Of a stretch of 64,000 bases of DNA, positions 55,943 through 64,000 are shown in pieces. The position numbers and the translations under genes were made by a program. The stretch covers positions 1-64,000 of the forward strand of contig CALCZA010000085.1 in the NCBI GenBank assembly GCA_937906475.1, written 5' to 3'. The stretch is from an uncultured bacterium (GTDB lineage: Bacteria > Planctomycetota > UBA1135 > UBA2386). The notes beneath the pieces are model-generated. The model ran no database searches, was not told the origin of the DNA, and was given only the letters and a program-made list of their open reading frames with translations. Positions within the stretch are counted from its first letter, which is position 1. Each line of letters begins with the position of its first letter.

Positions 55943-58015
55943 TTGTTGTCGGCCGCCTCGGGTACCACCGTGGTCGTGCTCGAACAGGTCCTGCTCGAAC
56001 TGGCGCTGTTGTTCGCTCTGTGCGTTGCCGTGGCGGTCACGTTCCATCGCTTACGGTTGCCGTCGATCGTCGGCTTCCTGGTCGCGGGGGTCGTCGTTGG
56101 CCCGCATGCCATCGGCCTCGTTCAGCACGAAGAGATGGTTCGCGAGTTGGCCGAAGTCGGCATCGTCGTGATGCTGTTTGCGGTTGGACTCGAAGTGCCG
56201 CTGAGTCAATTGGGTCGTCTCCGGCGCGCCATCGTGTGGGGGGGCTGTGTGCAGATCCTCGGTACGGTAGTGGTGACAACCTTGGCTTGTGCGCTGATCG
56301 GCATGAGTTGGCCGTCGGCGGTGTTTTTGGGCTTCCTGCTGAGCCTGTCGAGCACCGCTGCCGCGACCAAGATGCTGATCGATCACGGTGAACTTAGCGC
56401 GCCGCACGGCCGCACCGTGCTCGGCATCGCGGTCGCGCAAGACTTGGCCGTCGTGCCGATGATCCTGTTGATTCCGTTGCTCGGTAGCATGAACGGTCCA
56501 CAACTCGTGCCGGGGTCTGGAACGTCTGCGTCGATCATGGACGGGTTGCCCGCCCCGATAATGGCGCTGCTCAACTTTGGGATACTTGCGCTCGTTGTAG
56601 TCGTGGCCAAGTTGCTGGTGAAGCCGCTCGTGTCCTTGGTTTGCGGCACGCGCAGTCGCGAACTGTTCGTCTTGTTCTTGGCAACCTGGTGTCTCGGTCT
56701 TGCGGTTGTCACCGCGCACCTCGGCATGTCGCTGGCCTTGGGCGCGTTCCTGGCCGGCATCCTGCTCGCGGATTCCGATCATCACAGCCAGGCTGCTGCG
56801 GAGACCGAGCCGTTCCGCGACGCCTTCGCCAGTCTGTTCTTTGTGTCGATCGGGATGCTGTTCGATTGGGCGACCATTGCGAATGCGCCCGGTGCGGTGG
56901 CGGCGATCGTCTGCGCGGTCGTTGGCGGCAAGGCGCTGATCATCATCGTGGCTGCGCGCATGTTGGGGCAGCCATTCTGGGTGCGGATTCGCGCGGCGTT
57001 GACGTTGGCGCAGGTAGGCGAGTTCTCGTTTGTCCTGGTCCAACTCGGCCAGGATTCCAGCTTGTTGCCAGAATCGGCCGAGGCGCTGTTTGTTGTGGCT
57101 GCCGTGGTTTCGATCGCGGCGACTCCCCTGTTGTATGCCCTTGGGCATCGGCTCGCGTTGCGCGCCCGCAACAGTGGCATGCACAGTGCTGGTCGCGTCA
57201 ACGCGGCCGCGAGCGACGGCGAGCGTAGCAATCACGCGATCCTGGTCGGCTATGGGCCGACCGGTCGAACCGTGGCTGCCGGCTTGAAGGCCGCTGGCAT
57301 CCCGTATGTCATCGCCGAGATGAATGCGGCGACCGTGCGCACGGAGCGCTTGCGAGGCGTGCCGATTGTGCTCGCCGACGCGACCCGCATCACGGTGCTC
57401 AACAGTCTGGGCTTAGCGCGTGCCCAGCTAGTGGTGCTGGCGATTAACGATTCGTCGGCAACGCGGCGGATCGCCCAACTCGTTAGTCAGAACGCACCAC
57501 AGGCTCACATTCTTGCGCGCGCTCAGTTCAACAACGACGTGGCGTCGTTGCAGCGAAGTGGTGCCCACGAAGTGGTGCCGCAAGAGCTTGAGGCGTCGAT
57601 CGAAATCATGGTGCGCGTGCTGCGCCGTTTTTTGGTTGCCGATGATGAGATTGGGCGTCGCGTCAAGGCAGTGCGGGTGGAGGCCGGCTGCGTGCAACGC
57701 ACGTCGATGGTGGCGCCCGCCGAAGCCAGTGAGATCGCTGAGTTCGTGCCGGGTCTGGGGTTCGCTGTGCGCCGTGTCGGTGTCGGCGCGCCTGTCGCAG
57801 GCCAATCCCTCAAGGACGCTGCGGTTCGTCGTCACACTGGCTGCACCGTCGTTGCCGTTCGTCGCGGCGACAAGAACCTGACCGTGATTGATCAAGATAC
57901 GGTACTCGAAGTCGGCGACACCGTCGTCGTGATTGGACCACAACTACGTCTGCTAGATGCGGCGGCGATGTTCGCCGAACCAGCAGCGACCGAACCGACC
58001 CCTGCAAACGAATGA
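55943..58015 (+). CDS. CPA2-family cation:proton antiporter with TrkA-N and TrkA-C domains (KefB-like)
   Basis: LPSIVGFLVAGVVVGPHAIGLV, FFVSIGMLFDW, HAILVGYGPTGRTVAAGLKAAGIPYVIAEMN, C-terminal VIDQDTVLEVGDTVVVIGP. Confidence 0.94.
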   Translation: MLSAASGTTVVVLEQVLLELALLFALCVAVAVTFHRLRLPSIVGFLVAGVVVGPHAIGLVQHEEMVRELAEVGIVVMLFAVGLEVPLSQLGRLRRAIVWGGCVQILGTVVVTTLACALIGMSWPSAVFLGFLLSLSSTAAATKMLIDHGELSAPHGRTVLGIAVAQDLAVVPMILLIPLLGSMNGPQLVPGSGTSASIMDGLPAPIMALLNFGILALVVVVAKLLVKPLVSLVCGTRSRELFVLFLATWCLGLAVVTAHLGMSLALGAFLAGILLADSDHHSQAAAETEPFRDAFASLFFVSIGMLFDWATIANAPGAVAAIVCAVVGGKALIIIVAARMLGQPFWVRIRAALTLAQVGEFSFVLVQLGQDSSLLPESAEALFVVAAVVSIAATPLLYALGHRLALRARNSGMHSAGRVNAAASDGERSNHAILVGYGPTGRTVAAGLKAAGIPYVIAEMNAATVRTERLRGVPIVLADATRITVLNSLGLARAQLVVLAINDSSATRRIAQLVSQNAPQAHILARAQFNNDVASLQRSGAHEVVPQELEASIEIMVRVLRRFLVADDEIGRRVKAVRVEAGCVQRTSMVAPAEASEIAEFVPGLGFAVRRVGVGAPVAGQSLKDAAVRRHTGCTVVAVRRGDKNLTVIDQDTVLEVGDTVVVIGPQLRLLDAAAMFAEPAATEPTPANE

Positions 58016-59205
58016 AGCCCAACTACACGTTACTTGCCATCCTCTGCATGGGGCTGAGCGTGCCGTTCATCTACTACCTAGCAAACCGCGATGTCGAAGT
58101 CCCGACGGTGCGGATCGCGACGTTTAATTTGGCACTGAACCGCAAGGCGCCCGGCGAGTTGCTGGCCGAGTTGCGTGGTGGGCAGAGCAAGTCGGCGAAG
58201 CAGTTGGCCGAGATTATTCAGCGCCATCAGATCGATGTGATCCTGCTCAATGAGTTGGACCGTGATGAGGCTGCGGCCGCCGCTGAGGTGTTTGCGCGCG
58301 AGTATCTCGCGGTATCGCAGAATGGTGCCGAAGCGATCGACTTCGCGTTCTCCTATTGCGGCGCCGTCAATACTGGTGAGCCGTCCGGCAAGGACCTGGA
58401 CGGCGACGGCAAGGTCGAAGGGCCGCAAGATGCCTTCGGTTTCGGGGCTTTCCCTGGTCAGTATGGAATGGCGGTGTTGTCGCGCTACCCGATCTTGACG
58501 GATCGCGTGCGCACGTTCCAAAAGCTCAAGTGGAGTGCGATGCCGGATGCGTTGCGGCCCGAGGGCTACTACTCGGACGATGTGTGGCAGCATCTCCGGC
58601 TGTCGTCGAAGAGTCACTGGGACGTGCCGATTGGCATCGGCTCGGTCAAAAATGGGTTTGTGTTGCACGCGCTATGCAGCCATCCGACGCCGCCTTCGTT
58701 CGATGGCCCGGAGGATCGCAACGGCTGCCGCAACCACGATGAGATCCGGTTCTGGGTCGATTACCTGACTGACGGCAAGGCCAGTTGGATTGTCGACGAT
58801 GCCGGTGCCAGTGGTGGACTCGCTGCCGAGGAGCGGTTCGTCGTGATGGGGGATCTCAATTGTGATCCGATCGACGGTGATTCGCGGCGCGGTGCGATCC
58901 AGGCGTTGATCGGTCACGCGCGAGTGCAAGATGCTGAACCGCGCAGCCTTGGTGGTGTGGAACAAAAGGTGAAGCAGTTTGGCGTCAACATGTCGCAGCA
59001 GGGGGATCCTGGCCTAGATACCGGCGACTTTGGAGACAAAGTCGGGCAGGGGCCCGGCAACCTGCGCGTCGACTACTTGTTGCCATCGAAGAGCCTGAAT
59101 GTGCTGGCCGCTGGCGTGAACTGGCCCAAGTCACACGAGCCCAGCTTGCGACTCGCGGAAGTTTCCGACCACCGCCTGGTCTGGATTGAGTTCACGACGA
59201 AGTAG
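58012..59205 (+). CDS. endonuclease/exonuclease/phosphatase family protein
   Basis: VRIATFNLALN, DVILLNELDRDE, FVVMGDLNCDPIDGDS, LRVDYLLPSKSLNV, VSDHRLVWIEF; overlaps upstream stop by ATGA. Confidence 0.92.
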   Translation: MKPNYTLLAILCMGLSVPFIYYLANRDVEVPTVRIATFNLALNRKAPGELLAELRGGQSKSAKQLAEIIQRHQIDVILLNELDRDEAAAAAEVFAREYLAVSQNGAEAIDFAFSYCGAVNTGEPSGKDLDGDGKVEGPQDAFGFGAFPGQYGMAVLSRYPILTDRVRTFQKLKWSAMPDALRPEGYYSDDVWQHLRLSSKSHWDVPIGIGSVKNGFVLHALCSHPTPPSFDGPEDRNGCRNHDEIRFWVDYLTDGKASWIVDDAGASGGLAAEERFVVMGDLNCDPIDGDSRRGAIQALIGHARVQDAEPRSLGGVEQKVKQFGVNMSQQGDPGLDTGDFGDKVGQGPGNLRVDYLLPSKSLNVLAAGVNWPKSHEPSLRLAEVSDHRLVWIEFTTK

Positions 59206-59623
59206 CGGCTAGGGCTAGTTGCTTGTCGGGACCCTTCGCCGCTGCTCACTCGCTTTCGGTGATGTCCCCGAGCGCCTGGCGCAGGTCGGACACAGCCTCC
59301 TTGCCTGTACACCCAGTAGCCCGGGCGAGCCTATAGTGATTGCGGCTTTGGCCGGTTGGGCCTCGTTTCGCCTTGCGGGTTTACTCGCCAGGGATGCAGG
59401 CATCTCGGCCGCCGGCAGTGCTCAAGCAGGTCAGGCAACCGACTGCTTGGATCGCTCCTGGTCATGGCGACATGTGTGTGCCTAGTATGCATCCGGCAAT
59501 CAGCAACGATCTCCAGTCCGTTTGTGCCTGAATCTGATCCCCTTTGTCAGAGCTACTGTTGGCCCACACGTCAACTTACGGCACCATCTTTAGCTCCTTG
59601 GGCACCCCTCATTTGTTAACGCG

Positions 59624-60886
59624 TTGATCGATATTATCCTGTTCGGTTTGTTCGCCGCGACCCTTCTGGGCATCGCGCGGTTTCATAAGTTCGCGCTCCA
59701 GATCTCGCTGTCTGGTTTGGTGGCAGTTCTGTTGGTGAAGCTGACGATGGACGGCGACTTCACGCTGCACGCGCACTTCATCGGCAACGAGCATCACCAC
59801 GGTGAGTGGCAGATCCTGGTGAACCTTGGTGGGCTGTTGCTGGGCTTCGCGGTCCTGGCTGACTACTTCGAACGAAGTGGCATGCCGGAGAAGCTGACCG
59901 AGCTGCTGCCGGGTGGCAAGAAGGGCGCATTCGCACTGCTGGTGTTGATCGCGGTGCTGTCGGCTTTGCTCGACAACATTGCCGCGGCCCTGATCGGCGG
60001 TGCTGCCGCGATCACGTTGTTCCGCCGCAAGGTGCACATCGGATACCTCGCCGCGATGGTGGCGGCGTCCAATGCCGGCGGTGCTGGTTCGGTGATCGGC
60101 GATACCACGACCACGATGATGTGGATCGAAGGCGCCTCGCCGTTCTGGATGTTTGAGGCCTTCATCGGTGCGGCGGTTTCGATCGCGTTCTTCGGCTACT
60201 TCGCGGCGGCGCAGCAGAACGGTTTGCAACCGCTCGTGAAGCCCACAGAGAAGACGCCACCGGTCAAGAAGATGATGCTGCTCGTGGTCGGCTTGATCAT
60301 TGTTGGTGCGATCACCGCGAACGTGAAGTGGGACTTTCCAGCCGCTGGTGTCTGGGCCGCAATCCTGATCGGCACGTTTGTCAGCCGAGCCAATTGGAAG
60401 GTGCTGCCGCACGCGGCACACGGCATGGTGTTTTTGGTCTGCCTGGTGACGGCCGCATCGATGATGCCGGTCGAAAACCTGCCCGACCCTTCGCAGTGGT
60501 CGGCACTCGGCCTTGGCTTCGTCTCTGCGTTCTTCGACAACATCCCGTTGATTAAATTGGCGATTGCCCAGGATGGTTACGACTGGGGCGTGCTCGCTTA
60601 CGCGGTTGGCTACGGTGGCTCGATGCTTTGGTTCGGTTCGTCCGCCGGCGTCGCGATTGCCGGTCTGTTCACCGAAGCCAAGTCGGTCAAGCTCTGGATC
60701 GTGCAAGGCTGGCACGTCGCCGTCGGCTACGTGCTCGGCTTCATCGCGATGATCCTGGTTGTTGGCTGGTTCCCACACCCGATCAAGTTGGATCACAGTA
60801 TCCCGTCCAATCAGGTGCATGAGAAGCCTGCGAAGGGCGGCATGCCTGAGGGTATCAGTCCGGTCCTGCCCGGTGGGGACGACTAG
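59624..60886 (+). CDS. citrate-transporter/NhaD-like ion transporter
   Basis: Multi-TM; LLGFAVLADYFERSGMPEKLTELLPGG, LSALLDNIAAALIGGAAAITLF, SNAGGAGSVIGDTTTTMMWIEG; TTG start inferred. Confidence 0.82.
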   Translation: MIDIILFGLFAATLLGIARFHKFALQISLSGLVAVLLVKLTMDGDFTLHAHFIGNEHHHGEWQILVNLGGLLLGFAVLADYFERSGMPEKLTELLPGGKKGAFALLVLIAVLSALLDNIAAALIGGAAAITLFRRKVHIGYLAAMVAASNAGGAGSVIGDTTTTMMWIEGASPFWMFEAFIGAAVSIAFFGYFAAAQQNGLQPLVKPTEKTPPVKKMMLLVVGLIIVGAITANVKWDFPAAGVWAAILIGTFVSRANWKVLPHAAHGMVFLVCLVTAASMMPVENLPDPSQWSALGLGFVSAFFDNIPLIKLAIAQDGYDWGVLAYAVGYGGSMLWFGSSAGVAIAGLFTEAKSVKLWIVQGWHVAVGYVLGFIAMILVVGWFPHPIKLDHSIPSNQVHEKPAKGGMPEGISPVLPGGDD

Positions 60887-60984
60887 TCCGAACTGTTGCG
60901 CTGTCGAGTGGTCGGGTTGCAAACCCTGACTGCCAGGGCTCGACTCAGTTTGGATGCTCTAGCTGGCTGCGCTAGTTGGTCCAG

Positions 60985-61938
60985 CTAACTAGCGTCGATT
61001 GCCATCGAGATCAGTTTGGCGTCGTTGCCGCGCAGCGCTGCCGAGCGAAACGGCAGGTAGCAGTGCGATTGCGTAGTTACGTGAGTGACCATCTTGTCGC
61101 CGTCAAGGTCGATGACGATCTCGATGCTGCCGCTGGCGAGCGCGACTTGCAGCGACACATGATCGGGCCCGATCGAGTCGTGGTTGCCATCTGGTTCCAT
61201 TGCGATCGAAGCGGCGAGTCGCTCGTGTAGCCAATCCGCTAGCAGCATCGAGGTGGCGCGCGCGTTCTTGCCGTGGCGGATGACGCCCTTGACCGGCGTG
61301 TTGGGTTGCCAGTCCAGCCGTCCGAACGCTTCCGCGAGCGCGCGCCGCCATGGTTGCACGCGCAGCCAACTGAGGTCCGTTACGCGGTCGGCACGTGCTT
61401 GGCGTTGCTTGACGATTGGCAGTTCACGCGCCGGGTTGCCGAAGCGTGCCGAGTCGACGATCACGTGTTGGCAAAGGCGCGCGAGGGTGTCGAACGATTG
61501 CTCGTTACCTGGCCACGCCATCGACCAGAACAGGTGGCTCGGCAGGTCGTCGAGGATCAGTGGCCGCAGCAGGCCAGGCACGCGGGCGAGGTCTTGATTG
61601 CGCAAGCGCAGCACGATTTGCTCGAGCACGATGTCGCGGATGGGGCCGTGGCACCTTGTCGTCGCCAGTAGTTCGGCGTTCTCCGCATCGGCGGATTCAT
61701 CGAGCAGCAACAAGAACGCACGGCACGGCATGTGTCGCTGCAACTGCTCGGTGATGTCGCGCAGGCTTGCCTCGTCGTTGGCATCCGCGATTGCCAGCAC
61801 GTTCAGAGTCAGCGCGCGAGCGACATCGGTGCCTCCTTGGTTCTGCATGCACGTGTCCCAGAGGCTGTGCAGCGCCGAGGGCAGTTCGGTCCAACTCGCC
61901 ATCTGCTTTGCCGTGCGGTCAAACGTCGGACCGCTCAC
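60985..61938 (-). CDS. opcA: glucose-6-phosphate dehydrogenase assembly protein OpcA
   Basis: Directly downstream of zwf with GTGA overlap; LTLNVLAIADAN, MPCRAFLLLLDE, DLPSHLFWSMAWPGNEQSFDTLARLCQHVIVDSARF. Confidence 0.85.
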   Translation of the reverse strand: MSGPTFDRTAKQMASWTELPSALHSLWDTCMQNQGGTDVARALTLNVLAIADANDEASLRDITEQLQRHMPCRAFLLLLDESADAENAELLATTRCHGPIRDIVLEQIVLRLRNQDLARVPGLLRPLILDDLPSHLFWSMAWPGNEQSFDTLARLCQHVIVDSARFGNPARELPIVKQRQARADRVTDLSWLRVQPWRRALAEAFGRLDWQPNTPVKGVIRHGKNARATSMLLADWLHERLAASIAMEPDGNHDSIGPDHVSLQVALASGSIEIVIDLDGDKMVTHVTTQSHCYLPFRSAALRGNDAKLISMAIDAS

Positions 61939-63455
61939 GGGCGCCTCCAGGTGCGGTCTTCGCCTAACAGGTCCTCGCCGAGTTGCGGTCCCCATGTGCC
62001 TGCGACGTAGCCTTCAGGAGGTTTGCTCGACTGCTTCCAGCCGGCGATGATTGAGTCAACGATGCGCCACGCCTCTTCGACTTCGTCTGAACGCGCAAAC
62101 AAGGTGCCATCGCCGAGCATCGCATCGAGCAGCAGTCGTTCGTAGGCGTCGGCGGTCTCGCCGCCAAACGCAGTGCCGTAGCGGAAGTCCATGCGCACGT
62201 CGCGAATGCGCATGTCCGGCCCCGGCACCTTGGCACCGAATCGCATTGCGACGCCTTCATCCGGCTGGATGCGCAACAGCAGCATGTTGGGTTGCGTCTG
62301 CGCGCCGTCGTAGAGCATGTGTGGCGGTTGCTTGAACTGGATCGCAACCTCGGTTACGCGGCGCGGCATACGCTTCGCGGAGCGCAGGAAGAACGGCGTG
62401 CGCGACCAGCGCCAGTTGTCGATCTGCAGCTTCACCGCTGCGTAGGTTTCGGTCACCGACTCTTGCGGGACACCTTCTTCTTGCTTGTAGCCGTTGACGT
62501 CTTTGCCGCCGAACGAACCACCGGTGTATTGCGCGCGCACTGTGTCGCGTTCGACCTGGTCCGGCTCGAACGTGCGGATGGCTTTCAACACCTTGACCTT
62601 CTCATCGCGCACTGCGTCGGCCGTCATTGCGGCAGGCGGTTCCATCGCGACCAGCGTCATCACCTGCATCAGGTGGTTTTGGATCATGTCGCGGATGACG
62701 CCGGATTCTTCGAAGTAGCCGCCGCGCGAACCGACACCAATCGACTCGGCGACGGTGATCTGCACGTGGTCGACAAACTTCTCATTCCACAGTGGCTCGA
62801 AGATGCCGTTGGCGAAACGCAGCGCGAGGATGTTCTGGACCGTCTCCTTGCCGAGATAATGGTCGATGCGGAACACTTGGCGTTCGTGGAACGCGGCGCT
62901 GACCTGGTTGTTGAGGTCCGTGGCCGTTGTCAGATCGCGGCCGAACGGTTTCTCCACGATGACGCGCGCGAAGGTGCCGTTGGCTTCGGTGGACAGTCCA
63001 GCTTTGGCGAGGTTGTCGAGGATGTTCGAATACGCGCTTGGCGGCGTCGCCAGATAGAAGATGCGGTTGCCGGCCGTGCCGCGTGCCGCGTCGATTTGCT
63101 CGAGCTTTTCTTTTAACGACGCGTAGCCGCTTTCGTTGCTGAAGTCCGACTGGTGGTAACTGAATGCGTCGCGATGCTGTTCGAAATACTCGGTGGTTTC
63201 GGGGCGGCCAAACGATTCGACGCCTTCGCTCAGCACTTCGCGAAACGATGCGTCAGTCCATGGCCTGCGCGCAAATCCAACCACCGCAAAGCCAGCCGGC
63301 AGCAAGCCGTCCTTGCTCAGGCCCATTAGCGATGGCACGAGCTTGCGTTTGGTCAAGTCCCCGGTCGCACCGAAGATGACGAGCACGCACGGCTTTGCCG
63401 AACGCGCCGAACGAAGTTCGTCACCGAGAGGGTCGAGTCCGCTTTGGTTGGCCAT
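61935..63455 (-). CDS. zwf: glucose-6-phosphate 1-dehydrogenase
   Basis: LVIFGATGDLTKRKLVPSLMGL, VIVEKPFGRDLTTATDLN, RIDHYLGKETVQNILALRFAN. Confidence 0.97.
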   Translation of the reverse strand: MANQSGLDPLGDELRSARSAKPCVLVIFGATGDLTKRKLVPSLMGLSKDGLLPAGFAVVGFARRPWTDASFREVLSEGVESFGRPETTEYFEQHRDAFSYHQSDFSNESGYASLKEKLEQIDAARGTAGNRIFYLATPPSAYSNILDNLAKAGLSTEANGTFARVIVEKPFGRDLTTATDLNNQVSAAFHERQVFRIDHYLGKETVQNILALRFANGIFEPLWNEKFVDHVQITVAESIGVGSRGGYFEESGVIRDMIQNHLMQVMTLVAMEPPAAMTADAVRDEKVKVLKAIRTFEPDQVERDTVRAQYTGGSFGGKDVNGYKQEEGVPQESVTETYAAVKLQIDNWRWSRTPFFLRSAKRMPRRVTEVAIQFKQPPHMLYDGAQTQPNMLLLRIQPDEGVAMRFGAKVPGPDMRIRDVRMDFRYGTAFGGETADAYERLLLDAMLGDGTLFARSDEVEEAWRIVDSIIAGWKQSSKPPEGYVAGTWGPQLGEDLLGEDRTWRRP

Positions 63456-63731
63456 GCAGGATGCAGTGTGCCACCCAAGGGCCCTCGCGTCACTGCGACT
63501 TTGGTGCCGATTGCCGGTCTCGTTGGTCGATCAGCAGTTGGCAGTTGGCGAGGGATCTTAGGCTCATGACACCAATCGCTTGTGCCGGGCCCAGCGTCAT
63601 GGAGGTCACCGCGGTGCCGGACCAGAGGTTGCTTGCGGGAGCTGTTTTGGCTTCGCGCTGATCCACTTGGTCACGCCTGCGAGCGTTTGGCCTGCCTTTG
63701 AATCGGGAGTCTCTGGATGGGCCCGCGCGGC

Positions 63732-64000
63732 CTACCGCGGATCAAACGTCTTCGGATCCGCCGTTCGCGCTGTGCGCAGGAACTCGAATTCGGCATCGTT
63801 GATCGGGATGTAGAGCACGCGGTTCCGATTCTTGGTCTGAAACAGTGGTAGCAACTTCGCGTGCCAACCAGGCACCGCCGTCGGCATACCGGCTTCGATG
63901 ACGAATGCCCGGTCTTGTTCGACGAGTTCGCGAGCCGCTACGAGCACTGCGAACTGTTCGCGAGAGTCGGCGTCGCGGTCACTGGCGGGTTGCTGGCGAG
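63732..64000 (-). CDS. hypothetical protein, N-terminus truncated by the window edge
   Basis: Open frame to window end: ...QQPASDRDADSREQFAVLVAARELVEQDRAFVIEAGMPTAVPGWHAKLLPLFQTKNRNRVLYIPINDAEFEFLRTARTADPKTFDPR. Confidence 0.6.
   Translation of the reverse strand, partial: RQQPASDRDADSREQFAVLVAARELVEQDRAFVIEAGMPTAVPGWHAKLLPLFQTKNRNRVLYIPINDAEFEFLRTARTADPKTFDPR

Noticed and set aside
1-64000. Mobile element, prophage, defence island or biosynthetic cluster
   Set aside because: No transposase, integrase, phage structural, restriction-modification, toxin-antitoxin or NRPS/PKS signatures seen in any frame; only housekeeping and secreted or accessory genes.

Overview
GC-rich bacterial chromosomal window with dense coding on both strands. 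It looks planctomycete-like, judging from secreted lamin-tail, FG-GAP and Sel1 proteins, a Ser/Thr kinase-FGE fusion, a SWIB protein and glycoside hydrolases; the lineage is inferred. I support about 36 CDSs, one tRNA (Val-CAC), several hairpin terminators and a 26-nt tandem palindromic repeat. No transposase, integrase, CRISPR array or phage module was seen. The best novelty candidate is an apparent undescribed selenoprotein at 5113-6402 (minus strand). The track splits it into a 92-aa and a 333-aa ORF, but both lie in one frame and are separated only by an in-frame TGA (6124-6126). That TGA sits in a thioredoxin-like active-site context, NGHPLGCT-[TGA]-GNG. A hairpin with a GGUC apex follows about 14 nt downstream, as expected for a bacterial SECIS. 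The second strongest signal is a short related C-terminal domain on at least six otherwise unrelated signal-peptide proteins (a possible sorting or anchoring tail). One of these families also has an internally deleted paralog that keeps only the N-terminal domain and this tail. All calls come from reading the sequence and translations; no searches were run.
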